Source: Bedellia somnulentella (Eukaryota > Arthropoda > Insecta > Lepidoptera > Bedelliidae). From it: a DNA stretch of 64,000 bases. The stretch covers positions 7,068,001 through 7,132,000 of the forward strand of contig OY755187.1 of the NCBI GenBank assembly GCA_963576735.1. Direction: 5' to 3'. Position 1 is the first letter of the stretch. Each line of letters opens with the position of its first letter. A model generated the notes under the pieces. The model saw only the letters and a program-made list of their open reading frames with translations. It ran no database searches and was not told where the DNA came from. This document shows positions 23,701-34,564 of the stretch, piece after piece. The position numbers and the translations under genes are program-made.

Positions 23701-24185
23701 ATAGTTCATTACATCACGTATGTCACGATATGCAGGTAGTGTAAAATAATTTCAATAACTCACTCTTACTTTATATCAAATATGTAAAAACCACTCAAAT
23801 TTTAGCCATAAAGTTTTACAATGTGAAAATAGATTACGAAGTAATATTCCACCTGCATAATATTTTATCAACATTGTAAATAATTTAAAATAAAATAAAC
23901 AAGATTCTAGACTTAATGAAAATGAAAACAGATACTGTCTTACGTTATCAAATCTAGTCTGTGATTCGTTTTAACACCAATGCACAACGCGAAGTCCTTA
24001 ACATTCCTTGACGGTAAAATAGTTTAAAACACAGGTAAATTCAAATTACTTCCGTACAAATTGCGAATGTCACGCTGCTTCTACATACCCAAACTTCAAA
24101 GCCAAGGCTAGGCTTCAATAGCAAAGGTTAGGTTGCCTTTTCTTTAGAGAACATAAAATTTTTGTACATATAGGATAGTGTCATT
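23701..24185. other. No supported feature
   Basis: AT-rich spacer between two tandem arrays; nothing recognised. Confidence 0.4.
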
Positions 24186-25012
24186 GTAGTATAATATGCA
24201 TGTCGGGTGAGTAAGCATGATCAGAGAGTAGCCTTGATCGAATGCATGTCGTGTGAATAAGCATTATCGGAGAGTAGCCTTGATCGAATGCATGTCGTGT
24301 GAACAAGCATTATCGGAGAGTAGCCTTGATCGAATGCATGTCATGTGAGTAAGCATGATCAGAGAGTAGCCTTGATCGAATGCATGTCGTGTGAGTAAGC
24401 ATGATCAGAGAGTAGCCTTGATCGAATGCATGTCGTGTGAATAAGCATTATCGGAGAGTAGCCTTGATCGAATGGATGTCAGTGTCACAAAAAAAACTGT
24501 CACTATATTCGCATTATCGGAGAGTAGCCTTGATCGAATGGATGTCGTGTGAATAAGCGTTATCGGAGAGTAGCCCCAATCGAATACATGTTGTCTGAGT
24601 AAATATTATCAGAGAGTAGTCCTGATCTAATACATGCCGTGTAAGTAAGCATTATCGGAGAGTAGCCCTGGTCGAATGAATGTCGTGTGAGTAAGTATTA
24701 TCGGAGAGTAGCCCCAATCAAATGCATGTCGTGTGAGTAAGCATTATCGGAGAGTAGCCTCGATCGAATGCATGTCGAGTCGTCTGAGTAAGCATTATCG
24801 AAGAGTAGCCCCGATCGAATGCATGTCTTGTGACTAAGCATTATTGGAGAGTAGCCCTGATTGAATGCATGTCGTGTGAGTAAGCATTATCGGAGAGTAG
24901 CCCCGATCAAATGCATGTCGTGTCGTGTGAGTAAGTATTATCGGAGAGTAGCCCCAATCGAATACATGTCGTGTGTGTAGGCGTATATCAAACAAATAAA
25001 TGTTATCTATCC
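24186..25012. repeat. 46-bp satellite array
   Basis: About 17 copies of a 46-bp unit containing GCATGTCGTGTGA, ATAAGCATTATCGGAGAGTA and GCCTTGATCGAAT. Units vary by substitutions and a few short indels. Near 24481-24515 one unit is broken by a piece with CTGTCACTATATTCGCA, and the same piece follows the array at about 25028-25045. Confidence 0.85.
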
Positions 25013-25106
25013 TCTTAAAAAAAAACAACTGTCACTATATTCGCAAATTCGACATAAAATAATAATATAGTTATTGAATAGATCTGGTACATACCCACTT
25101 CTGAAA

Positions 25107-25497
25107 TATAAAGAAACTCCAATTCTTGAACACTGACTTTATTTCCACTTGGTCATATAAAATATATTACAACTAACAATTAACTATTTGTACTATAATT
25201 ACGGGCAGTAACTTTGACTAAACGTCTTTACTTCACTCCTGCTAACGATAGAATGAATAAAAATAATGTCCCGCCTCAAAAGCCGACCTCGTCCCCACCC
25301 ATTACTTTTCAAACCGAAAACAGTCACTTCAACCGGAAGTTGAGGTGAAACACTTTACAAAACTGGTTGCTTTAAACGGAAGTTGAGGTGAAACACTTTA
25401 CAAAACTGATTAACAAAAGGTACTCATACTAAAAATCAGCATGTATTAATGATATATGTTTTTCAAAGAAATCATTACAATATATTTTAACAAGAAT
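25107..25497 (-). mobile_element. Gypsy LTR fragment, split by a LINE
   Basis: Nearly identical to 17730-18120. Its outer end (CATTACA) is found at 30817-30823, on the far side of the LINE at 25498-30810. It is the U3-side part of an LTR of the same family, and its other end is truncated at 25107. Confidence 0.75.
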
Positions 25498-25916
25498 TTA
25501 TTTATTTATTTATTATATAAGGATCATCAACAGCAACACATATTATATAGTTAATTGAAACAGTACAGTAAATAAGGCCAATAACAGATGATCACAAGTT
25601 AAAACAAGATACACACACAGTTAATTCAAAAGAAAAAAATAAACTAAACTATCTAAAGAAATAATGAATAACAACAGAAAAAGAAAAAAAATATATATGT
25701 AAAAATGCAAAAAAAATTGAGAAAAGAATAAAATTTAATATTAATGATAATTGATGATACTTGAATGATAATGTGTGTAATGTGTGTTATGATGTGTGAG
25801 TGTGTATATGAGAATGTGAGTGTATGTATGTGAATGTGATTGTATTGATATGCATAAACGTTATATAACAGTAAAACCTTATTTAAATAATATGACATAG
25901 AAATGGTTGAATCTAC

Positions 25917-28826
25917 CTAAACAACTATAGCGTCTAGAACCAAGCGTTTGAAAATAGACTTGCTATGTGCAAACGGATCGAGGGAATAAAAATATTTGTT
26001 GTACTCATCTAAAATTCGTTGAATAGGCGCGTTATGGGCATAGTTGGTTCTAGCAAAAGGTAGGTGAAACAATTTTCTAAGAGTATGGCGAGTTCTGAGC
26101 GCAGGCGTGTTTAGTCCAATTTGGGAAACTACGTTGGGACAATCCATCCGACCACTCAAAACATCATGCAGAACTAACATGTCTAAAAGAATGCGGCGCT
26201 GGTCAAGTTGTAATATTTTGTGATGTTTGCATGACGTTTCGTAGGTGCAGTCCCATCGTTTAGTTCTGAAGTCCAAGTGACGTATAAATATGCGCTGTAT
26301 CGACTCAATCATTTGGATATACTTTAGATAATGCGGGGACCAAATAGAGGAAGCGAATTCTAGAACACTACGTGCATATGCGTAATAAATCGATTTTATA
26401 CAATTAAGATCATTAAAAGGCTCACATACCCTCATAACAAAGCCCAAGCTACGATAAGCGCGATTGGTGATATCGTCTATATAATTTTCAAAAGTGAGCT
26501 TCGAATCCAAGGTGACTCCTAGATCTTTCACGGAGTTAACTCGTTTTATTGGCTGGTTATCTAAGTAGTAGGTATGCTGGATAGGTCGAAGGTTGCGTGA
26601 AAAAGATATCTGAACGCACTTTGAAACGCTAACGTTTATTTTGTTGGCTTTGTAATACGCTGCCAAGTTATCGAGATCCCTTTGAAGCTTATCGCAGTCG
26701 TTATCATTGCGAATGTCGCAGTAAATCTTTTTGTCATCCGCATACATAATAAAATTTGACTCTCCAAAGACGCTGTAAATATCATACAAGTATGCGTTAA
26801 ACAAAAGAGGGCCCAAATGAGATCCCTGGGGAACCCCCGAGGGTACATCCACGTAGTCGGATCTATAACCTCCCAACACTACAACTTGGTGCCGATTTTC
26901 AATATAAGAAGACAACCAGCGAAGCAAGTCACCCTGCACGCCCAATTCGAGTAGTTTACGTAATAGAATATTATGGTCTGTACGGTCGAAGCATTTTTCT
27001 ATGTCGGTGTATATGACGTCAACTTGAACCCGACGCTCCATACTGTGTAGAAGGGAATCTACAAAGACTATTAAATTTGTATTGACAGATTTGCCCCGTA
27101 TGAACCCATGTTGTTGGGGAGGAAGTTTAGGTCTAATTACGGGATAGATGTGGATGTATACTATTTTCTCTAAAACTTTAGCAAAAACGTTTAAAATAGA
27201 TATAGGTCTGTAATTAGATATTTTATATTTTGGCCCCTTTTTATGGATAGGTAAAATTAGTGCATCTTTCCATTTAGAGGGGAAAACCCCTTCTTTGAAA
27301 GATTTGTTATAAATTATGCACAGAGGTGATGAAAGATTTCTAGCGCACATTTTAATAAAAAATGGTGGAATACCATCTGAACCAGCACCAGCGTTAGGAT
27401 CCAAGGATAGTAATAGCTTATAAATTTCATCTTCATCCGTCTTTAAACTGCAAATAGTATTCCCAGTGTCGCAATAGGGAGGGGGGAGTGTATCTGGGGT
27501 ATAGTTGTTAGAGGGTTGAGAAAATACCGAGCTAAAAAACTTATTAAAGGTGTTGCAAATAATTTGCCCAGAGTCCAGTGACTTGTTTTCATGCTCAAAT
27601 ACTCTTGGATAAGATGACTCACCACGTTTTCCTTTTATGTAAGACCAGATCTGTTTCGGGTTAGTCTTTATATTATTTTGAATACTAATCAAGTAGTTGT
27701 TGTAACAATCCTGGGCTAATAATTTACAGCGCCTACGAAAGAGTGAAAACTCGTCGTAATCTAACGGGTTTTTGTTTTTTTTCCAACGAGAGTGAGCATG
27801 ATTTTTCTCTCGCAAGGCCTTCATGAGGGCAGATGTATACCATTTAGGATATTTACGGCCTTGCGTACGTGTATCTAAGGGAACAAATTTAGTTATTAAT
27901 CTATTAAGAATTTCATAGAAAATATTTAAACTACAATCTAAAGAGGGTGCATCAGCAACAGTTGACCATGAAGTATTGGATAGATATTTATTTATCTTCT
28001 CGTAATCACCCTTACGATATCTGTATTTGGTCTCAGAGGACTCAATGAATGGACATGATAATATGTCTGTGATAGCCATATCGAGTGCAGGGTGATATTC
28101 ATCAATTTTTACAAGAGGTAAATCCGACCGCCGGATTTCAACCGCTGAATTAGAAAAAACTAAATCCAGAGTATTATTTTTCGAGTTTAAAATGTAATTA
28201 TACTGCAAAAAGTTAAGACTTGCTAATTTTCCAACAAAACTCTGTGAGGCCATCTGAAGCTCAACACTGCCTCGGTGGATATAAGTAGGGGTACTATCAG
28301 TATGCCACTGTATATTGGGTAAGTTAAAATCACCACAAATAAAATAATAATCAGAGGGACGATTCACCAAAGACGCCTCGACCATAGTTTGAATTTTCGT
28401 TATAACTAAAGGCAAATCTTTCCCCGGCGGCGCATACACAGCACAGAAATGTAGGTCAGGGACAAGTGTCGTCGATCGGTCAGCTGTTGAGCGGCGCGCA
28501 CGCAGTGACTGACTCGGTATTGTGACCCACAAGCACTCCAGTCCTTCGCGAAACCATTCAGGGCGAACACGGGCGTTAAGATTTTTAAGAACTAAAATTA
28601 AAACACCTCCACCGTCAGCCTTTTTGGTAGCAACTCGATCTCGGTCCATTCTGAAAACGTCGTATCTAGGATCGCATAATTCCGAGTCTAAAACACCATC
28701 GCATAACCAACTTTCTGTGATTATTATAACATCATAATTGTTAACATTAATGTTGTTGTAGAATTGTATTAACTTAGAGCGTAAACCTCGCGTATTTTGG
28801 TAGAATATGTTCAAACTGTCAAGCAC
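25917..28826 (-). CDS. LINE ORF2: APE endonuclease and reverse transcriptase
   Basis: A 969-residue enzyme that nicks target DNA and copies LINE RNA onto it. Endonuclease (about 1-230): FYQNTRGLRSK, IITESWLCD, FICGDFNLPNIQW and a final DEYHPALDMAI carry the expected Asn, Glu, Asp/Asn and His residues. Reverse transcriptase (about 480-740): LPIHKKGPKYKISNYRPISI, QHGFIRGKSVNT, VIYTDIEKCFDRTDH (first Asp), GVPQGSHLGPLLFNAY and IMYADDKKIY (catalytic pair). The C-terminal tail (about 820-969) contains YARSVLEFASSIWSPHYLKY. All catalytic boxes are intact and there is no internal stop, so the copy could be active. YADDKK differs from the more usual FADDT at that site. Confidence 0.9.
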   Translation of the reverse strand: MLDSLNIFYQNTRGLRSKLIQFYNNINVNNYDVIIITESWLCDGVLDSELCDPRYDVFRMDRDRVATKKADGGGVLILVLKNLNARVRPEWFREGLECLWVTIPSQSLRARRSTADRSTTLVPDLHFCAVYAPPGKDLPLVITKIQTMVEASLVNRPSDYYFICGDFNLPNIQWHTDSTPTYIHRGSVELQMASQSFVGKLASLNFLQYNYILNSKNNTLDLVFSNSAVEIRRSDLPLVKIDEYHPALDMAITDILSCPFIESSETKYRYRKGDYEKINKYLSNTSWSTVADAPSLDCSLNIFYEILNRLITKFVPLDTRTQGRKYPKWYTSALMKALREKNHAHSRWKKNKNPLDYDEFSLFRRRCKLLAQDCYNNYLISIQNNIKTNPKQIWSYIKGKRGESSYPRVFEHENKSLDSGQIICNTFNKFFSSVFSQPSNNYTPDTLPPPYCDTGNTICSLKTDEDEIYKLLLSLDPNAGAGSDGIPPFFIKMCARNLSSPLCIIYNKSFKEGVFPSKWKDALILPIHKKGPKYKISNYRPISILNVFAKVLEKIVYIHIYPVIRPKLPPQQHGFIRGKSVNTNLIVFVDSLLHSMERRVQVDVIYTDIEKCFDRTDHNILLRKLLELGVQGDLLRWLSSYIENRHQVVVLGGYRSDYVDVPSGVPQGSHLGPLLFNAYLYDIYSVFGESNFIMYADDKKIYCDIRNDNDCDKLQRDLDNLAAYYKANKINVSVSKCVQISFSRNLRPIQHTYYLDNQPIKRVNSVKDLGVTLDSKLTFENYIDDITNRAYRSLGFVMRVCEPFNDLNCIKSIYYAYARSVLEFASSIWSPHYLKYIQMIESIQRIFIRHLDFRTKRWDCTYETSCKHHKILQLDQRRILLDMLVLHDVLSGRMDCPNVVSQIGLNTPALRTRHTLRKLFHLPFARTNYAHNAPIQRILDEYNKYFYSLDPFAHSKSIFKRLVLDAIVV

Positions 28827-29352
28827 AGTGAAGTTTTTGAAACATTACTGAGAAATATAAATCTAAATGTATTATCGTAAATATAGTACTCAATAAAAGT
28901 AAATTCATGAAACAAATATAATAAAGGTTTATTAAAAATATTAGTGTAATTGTGTGTATATTAGTGTAATTGTAAAGTGTAGTGTAAAAGTGTGTTATCA
29001 TTATCATGTTGTGGTGTAAGATGTTAAAGTGTGTGTTAATTATAAGTATCATCAATTTTAAATAGGTAAGTGAAAGTACAATGAAACGATGAGTAACAAT
29101 TCTGTGATTAATTATGCAAATATGAAGTGAAATCAAATTCGGAATAGTTACGTTTATCTGATAATAACAATTATAGCTTAATGTAATAGCTAATACGATT
29201 ATTCTAGGATAAATACAAGGTGCTAAATTAAAGCCCAAATGAACGATAACTTGTTGAAGATACATATTGAGTTTTAAGGTTACCGTACGTTTAACAGAAA
29301 TTGCACTTACAATGGTACTATCTTTTTTAAATCGTTGCAGTTTCTTATACAT
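28819..29352 (-). other. Inter-ORF open frame of the LINE
   Basis: A 177-codon frame fills the gap between ORF1 and ORF2, overlapping the ORF1 end by 46 bases and the ORF2 start by 8. The product would be very hydrophobic (Ile, Leu, Tyr, Thr, His). The coding strand is G-poor, which favours hydrophobic codons and fewer stops, so chance is possible. I know of no such third protein in this LINE group. Confidence 0.25.
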
Positions 29353-30305
29353 AAAAAAGGCTTATTATCATCTTTTCGTGTATATATTTGACAGTTCTTT
29401 ACCCATGTATATTTATACCCATATTTTGTAGCTAAGTCCTTAGTGTCCTTCAGTAATCTTTTGTTTTTCGGAGTAAGATGGTCATTGCAATAAACTCTAT
29501 GGTCTTTGTTAAAGCCAATATCCTTAGCTTCCAAACCTTTGCGCCTTCTTAGACCCGAAATAATACTGTCCTTCAACAGGCGATTCCTCAGCTTGACTAT
29601 AATATTTTTTGGTCTTCCTCCGATGTTTACGGATGGCCGCACTCTATTCACAACTTCAATATCATGTTCAATTAATGAAACGCCAGCCAAGCTGGCTATT
29701 TTGGTAATAACATCTTTTAAGTTTTCATTGGAAGACTCAGGAACACCGCAAATTTCCAGATTGTTTAGCCTAAGCCATTGTTGGTGCGAGTCAAACTGTG
29801 ACTCCAGCTCAGAAATTCTCTGTTTGGCGTTGACGAGTTCAGTCTCCAGGGCAGGGATTTTTGCAGCTTTTTCTTCTAAGTCAGTTAATCTGGTACAGAA
29901 ATCTTCACGTAAAAGACTGATTTCTGACTTTATTGTACTTTCTAGATGTTTTTTGAGTGAAACCATACTATTTGCAATAAAGTCGCGGAGATCACCATCA
30001 CCAGGCCTGATAGTTGGGGTCTCCGACGAGGTACCTGTAGATGGAGCATCTTCGCAGACGGACATGTCATGAAATGTGGGCTGAATTTCGTGCTGCTTTC
30101 TTACAGGGGTTTCATCACCGCGACGGCGAGACGTGACATTACTACAAGTCGGGCACCTCCAATTATTCTTATTTTTTACATAATTGGCATGATAGTGGGC
30201 GGAAGTCATGTTTAGACAAGAGTAATGGTAGCTCCCTTTACATAGCTCACATGTCAGCCTTTCCATTGCATGTTGCACGGGGTTGCGGCAGGCTAAGCAA
30301 TTCAT
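29307..30305 (-). CDS. LINE ORF1 protein with PHD-like zinc finger
   Basis: A 332-residue nucleic-acid-binding protein that would coat LINE RNA. Residues 1-60 form a Cys/His finger, CLACRNPV...CELCKGSYHYSCL...WRCPTC, spaced like a PHD finger. A charged linker follows. Residues about 110-185 are a heptad-rich coiled coil (LEEKAAKIPALETELVNAKQ) for multimerisation. The C-terminal part has RLNNLEICGVPE and NRVRPSVNIGGRPKNIIVKL, resembling the RRM-like and C-terminal domains of LINE ORF1 proteins. The start is the first Met, directly upstream of the first cysteine. It is intact. PHD-bearing ORF1 is known from the Jockey/CR1 group (family knowledge). Confidence 0.8.
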   Translation of the reverse strand: MNCLACRNPVQHAMERLTCELCKGSYHYSCLNMTSAHYHANYVKNKNNWRCPTCSNVTSRRRGDETPVRKQHEIQPTFHDMSVCEDAPSTGTSSETPTIRPGDGDLRDFIANSMVSLKKHLESTIKSEISLLREDFCTRLTDLEEKAAKIPALETELVNAKQRISELESQFDSHQQWLRLNNLEICGVPESSNENLKDVITKIASLAGVSLIEHDIEVVNRVRPSVNIGGRPKNIIVKLRNRLLKDSIISGLRRRKGLEAKDIGFNKDHRVYCNDHLTPKNKRLLKDTKDLATKYGYKYTWVKNCQIYTRKDDNKPFLCIRNCNDLKKIVPL

Positions 30306-30823
30306 GATTTTTTAATATTGATTTACTCCTTGATGCCACCTATAGGTCAGCGGAGGAACTATAACGAGTTCCGATAAACAAACACTTAAAGATCAAAAAG
30401 CAAGTTCAACTTAGTTCGTAAGTAGTGGTATAGATGACGCTAATGATTAAGTTATGTATTAAAGAAACTGTTTTCAGTTACATTTAATTTACAGTTTTCA
30501 GTATCGATCGGAACTGATCATAGAAATGAAGCACTGCGAATCTTTTAACTGTAACAAATTTGTCAAAGACTCAACACACTCAGTGATATATAGATCGACT
30601 TGTCGGTACACTTAGGTCACTGCACTGATCACTAATGTATTTATTCACTGTGCACTGTGCGGTTTGCTATAATAACACTTCCGCAGTGTTGTAACTAGTA
30701 ATACTGTAAAACTATTATGTTTCAGACTACCAAAAAAAGATATAAATATAATTAATTAGAAAAAGTATTAGAGATTAACCGTTGCGTGTATTTTCGAAGT
30801 ACCCAATCTGAAGAATCATTACA

Positions 30824-31280
30824 TTACGCTTAAAAAACTAATTTAACTATTTTTTATAGTAATACACACTGAGCCCGCCGGGCCACCGACATTGCCCGGC
30901 GCTATTTCCCGGCGTTAATAGGGAATATGCATAAAATATGAAATGGCCTCAAATATTTTTTTTGAATACTTATTATCGTTATATTGTATTGATAAGGATT
31001 TTTTTTATTTACTTATTATTAAAACCCCTAAAATAATAATAAAAAATGCATAATAAGGGAGCAAAATTCAAACTTCCAAAACGCGCCACCATTGGATGAA
31101 CGAAATGTGACGTCATCTGATACGACATTGTATTCATCAGCGTCGAAACTCATACTGGTTTACAAACAAGGTAAACACCCACTGGTCGTGTCATATGACG
31201 TCACGCAAAGCGCGCGCATAATGGCGGCGCTTGACTGCTTAAAAGTTTTAAAATCATTTTAAAAAAAAGTAGAATATTTT
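30824..31280. other. Flank with possible inverted-repeat terminus
   Basis: CACACTGAGCCCGCCG at about 30867 is the exact reverse complement of a site near 35853-35868. 31090-31230 has several TGACGTCA-like sites and CpG-rich words. No gene is seen. Confidence 0.35.
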
Positions 31281-31572
31281 CAACATAACATAACATAAAC
31301 GTTCACGCCGTTTATCCCCGAAGGGGTTGGCAGAGGTACCAATACTTCTGAACTCACATGGCAAGCGCCATCTAGTTTCTAGAGAAGGTACCCACGTTTC
31401 GCTTAGACAGTGTACTCACGTGATAGGGGGCAGGCCTATCACCGTTTTGTACGAGTACACTGTCACATGACTAAGTACAACTCAAATTGGTGTAGGCCCG
31501 TCCCAGGATTGGAACTCACGCCCTTCTGTTTTTCGGGCGGGTGTTCTACCCACTGGACTATCATGTCGCTCT
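31281..31572 (-). repeat. SINE C copy, tRNA-derived
   Basis: Minus strand: a tRNA-like head (box A TAGTCCAGTGGGTAGAAC, box B GAGTTCCAATCC), a body with AGGCCTGCCCCCTATCACGT and ACCTCTGCCAACCCCTTCGG, and a TTATG-repeat tail. Confidence 0.8.
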
Positions 31573-31840
31573 TTATATTTTCAAGCCCATCAAAATTTTT
31601 TTCTACGTTATAAACTAGTTTAATCAATAAAGATTACAGATTAATTACAACTAAAGTAGTAATAGTAATAGCAATTCATTCATGAAAAGAGTTAACATTA
31701 TTTGGTGTTGACTACACCCGAACTAGGCTCATCGCCCATATCTCGGGTCACAGTACTTACAGTTCTTGGTTTCTATAAATCTAATGAATTGGAATTCATA
31801 CATTTAACCGATACCAAGGTGGTCTGGAAACTTAGTTACA

Positions 31841-32210
31841 ACATAACATAACATAAACGTTCACGCCGAATATCCCCGAAGGGGTTGGCAGAGGTACTAA
31901 TACTTCTGAACATCACGTGACTTTGTCACCTGGTGTTCAGAGTACCCACGTTTTGCATGGACAGTGTACTCACGTGATAGGGGGCAGGCCTATCGCCGTT
32001 TTGTACGAATACAGTGTCACATGACTAAGTACAACTCAGCCATGTGGGTTTCCTCACGGTGTTTTCCCTCACCGTTAACAACCATGATAAATTAACCACA
32101 CATATGTCTTTAGAAAAGACAAATTGGTGTAGGCCCGACCCAGGATTTGAACACTAGTCGCTTGCACGATAACCGAGTGTTCTACCCACTGGGCTATCAC
32201 GGTTGCTATC
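31841..32210 (-). repeat. SINE C copy, complete, with target-site duplication
   Basis: The longest SINE C here. The tRNA-like head lies at 32130-32205 (box A TAGCCCAGTGGGTAGAAC, box B GTGTTCAAATCC on the minus strand). It ends in repeats of TTATG. ACTTAGTTACA at 31830-31840 and 32211-32221 is a perfect 11-bp target-site duplication, showing LINE-type retroposition. Confidence 0.9.
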
Positions 32211-32335
32211 ACTTAGTTACAAATGACAAACAAGACGTACACGTACACCCCCGTGCTTTTATCTACCGCTCGGTCAGTCGCTGGGTAGCGTCCATGGAGA
32301 GTGGTAGTTCGCGCGTGCGATTAAGATGAGTTATA

Positions 32336-33242
32336 GTTATAGGTATAGCTCAAAAAGTTCCTAGTGTCGTTATACAAATATTTAAATATTGGTACCAAAA
32401 TCAAGTTAACACTGTACGCTGGATGGACAGTTTCTCTGAGCCGTATAAAATGGAGTGCGGAGTGAGACAGGGAGGGTTAAGCTCTCCGAAGCTCTTTAAT
32501 CTGTACATAAATGCGCTAGTCGAGGAGCTCAGCAGCACTCGTGTCGGTTGTCACATTGACGGAATAGCCGTTAATAACATAAGTTACGCGGATGACATGG
32601 TGCTGCTGAGCGCCTCGGCTGGAGGTCTCGCTTTGCTTATCCGGATATGCGAAAGGTACTCGGTCTCCCATGGTCAGAAATACAATGTGTACAAGAGTGA
32701 ATGCATGGTCTTTGAGGCCAGGGGTGCTTGTCAGGCGACGTTTCCTCCCATAAAACTTAATGGTGTCGTTTTAAAGCAGGTGCAACAATTAAAGTACTTA
32801 GGTCACATTGTCACCTCTGACCTCAAGGACGATGCAGACATCGAACGCGAGAGGCGCGCTTTGGCAGTAAAAGCCAACATGATCGCCGTTAAGTTCGCAC
32901 GATGTACAGGTGCAGTAAAGGTAACTCTGTTCAGAGCCTACTGCACTTCACTTTACACGTGCGCTCTATGGGAATCATACGAAGCGGCAGTATCATGCAC
33001 TTAGAGTGCAATATAATGACGCTTTCAGGGTGTTGATGGGGCTGCCCCGCTTCTGCAGCGCATCAGGCATGTTTGCCGAAGCGCGAGTAGCGTGCTTCTA
33101 CGCCACCATGCGCGCCCGCGCCGCCTCCCTGCTGCAGAGGGTGCGGGCCAGCCCCAACAACATCCTGCAAGCTATTGCAGATAGGGTGGATTCGCCTTAT
33201 ATAGGGCATTGTATTAACCTTCAATGTAAATATAATAGTTAG
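32336..33242 (+). pseudogene. CR1-type LINE reverse transcriptase, 5'-truncated
   Basis: The frame 32423-33004 contains YKMECGVRQGGLSSPKLFNL, NISYADDMVLLS (catalytic YADD), KYNVYKSECMVF and LKYLGHIVTSDLKDDADIER. A one-base frameshift near 32985 moves to QYHALRVQYNDAFRVLMGL and ARVACFYATMRARAASLLQR (33006-33242). The motif wording fits CR1/Kiri-like LINEs. The endonuclease and RT fingers are missing, as expected from 5' truncation. An AT-rich 3' tail follows to about 33350. Confidence 0.75.
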
Positions 33243-33350
33243 GTAAAAGTAGCATTAAGTATTTTTTAAGGTGTCTAACATAGTTGATAAGTCTTGTTAC
33301 TAACAATATGAGCCCTGTTGCATTGAATAAAGATTTATTATATTATTATA

Positions 33351-34019
33351 TTATAGCTCTTATAAGATCGTGAGTGGTCTGTCGGACCACTCGTCTGTAC
33401 TTATGTTACTACTTTGTTAATGATTTGAATCGGATTTTCTTGTTTTTCTCTTTTATTTACAGTTAATTTTAAATATATATATAATGATATAAGTTTAGAT
33501 GAAATAAAGACGAAATTGTGTTTTCTGAAATAACAAAATTTATTTTATTCACAACACACTTTTATATAAGTTTTACTACAACTTAAAATATTTTAAACAG
33601 AAAAGCTTACCTGAAATAACAAAAAACAACATTTAAAGCCTTTACTTCTAATTAAAATAATATTTTAACTATAACATTTTACAATGTTTTTCACGTTTTT
33701 CTAAAGATTCATATTCTAACTTTTTCTTTCTAAAATCTATATCACGTCACACTGACAACTAATAGTTTCATAGATAATAATGATTTCATACACACTAGGA
33801 AAAAGGTAGTAAAGAGGTGATATCCTTTACATATATATAAGCCAACTACTTCAGGCATGAAACGGACAACTACTACGACAAAAAGTGTTCCTCATACTAG
33901 AAAAATTTGTCCAACCATGCCTTAAGATAACGACCACACAGAAATTTTACAAGAATGGCTATATAAAAGCAAATCTGACTGTGATCATATTGACCCGACT
34001 TTTGTTATGAGACATCTGT
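33351..34019. other. Mostly anonymous; stem-loop and transposon debris
   Basis: A short perfect stem-loop, GAGTGGTC/GACCACTC, lies at about 33371-33391. The part after 33850 probably belongs to the piggyBac tail that follows. Nothing else recognised. Confidence 0.3.
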
Positions 34020-34106
34020 CCTCCAAAACTGAAGCGCAGTAAAGCTTACAAATGTCACTCATGTAATAGACATAGCAGCAAACATGTACGCAAAGAGTGT
34101 TTGTGA
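34020..34106 (+). pseudogene. piggyBac transposase C-terminal fragment
   Basis: The frame ends LKRSKAYKCHSCNRHSSKHV, RKECL, stop at 34104-34106. The Cx2C...Hx3HxxxxC pattern at the extreme C-terminus matches the cysteine-rich DNA-binding tail of piggyBac transposases. Upstream coding sequence is too degraded to follow. Confidence 0.55.
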
Positions 34107-34564
34107 ACTTTGATAGTTCCTACAAATTGGTCCCATGTGATTTACAGGAAAACAGTTGATTACATGTATAAGTGTTTGTTATTTATTGATTTGGTAATTA
34201 ATCTTCAAGAAAAAACTTAAGTTATAAAAATAATTATTTCTTATTGATTATTAAGACTTCATGAGGTAAAAGTTCTTTTTTAAAGTTGTCTTTAAAATTG
34301 TTGATTATAAGATTACAAATGTTTAAACTTTTGTTTATTCTTTCATTTATATATTAACTAAATGTATAAGAAATGCAAAGTAAATTTTACTTTTTAATCA
34401 TATAAACCACCAGACCTCACGTCGGTACTTATGCATCTGAAATAGAACCTCGGTACTTAAAGGTTAAAAAAGTTTAATAATATAAAAATATCGTAATAAT
34501 ATCGTAGAATTGCCAATTATAACAATTAGAATGACTCTCTAATGCAATTAAAGTATAATACTAA
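34107..34564. other. No supported feature
   Basis: AT-rich sequence without visible genes; may be the 3' flank of the piggyBac remnant. Confidence 0.35.

Larger units (their letters stand above)
25498..30810 (-). mobile_element. Complete two-ORF LINE (Jockey/CR1 group)
   Basis: A 5.3-kb element on the minus strand. 5' UTR 30810-30306, ORF1 30305-29307, a 480-base inter-ORF region, ORF2 28826-25917, 3' UTR 25916-25498 ending in AAAT-type repeats. AAGAAT at 25492-25497 and 30811-30816 is the probable target-site duplication. Both ORFs are uninterrupted, so it is the youngest-looking LINE here. It inserted into the LTR fragment 25107-25497/30817. Confidence 0.85.

Noticed and set aside
22550..25012. 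CRISPR array
   Set aside because: Repeats are imperfect, contiguous tandem units without unique spacers, in a eukaryotic context without cas genes.
24834..25028. Minus-strand frame with repeated THTTR-like units
   Set aside because: It is only a translation of the 46-bp satellite.
17730..25497. The 391-bp direct repeats as the two LTRs of one 7.8-kb element
   Set aside because: The left copy is a 5' LTR of an element running to the left on the minus strand, with its primer-binding site at 17299. The interval between the copies holds unrelated LINE pieces and satellites, and no matching target duplication flanks the pair.
25653..25898. His/Ile-rich minus-strand frame after LINE ORF2
   Set aside because: It lies in the GT-rich 3' UTR of the LINE, and its composition follows from the simple repeat.
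33371..33391. Stem-loop as a transcription terminator
   Set aside because: The hairpin is perfect but short, and eukaryotic Pol II genes do not use such terminators. No transcript is known to end here.
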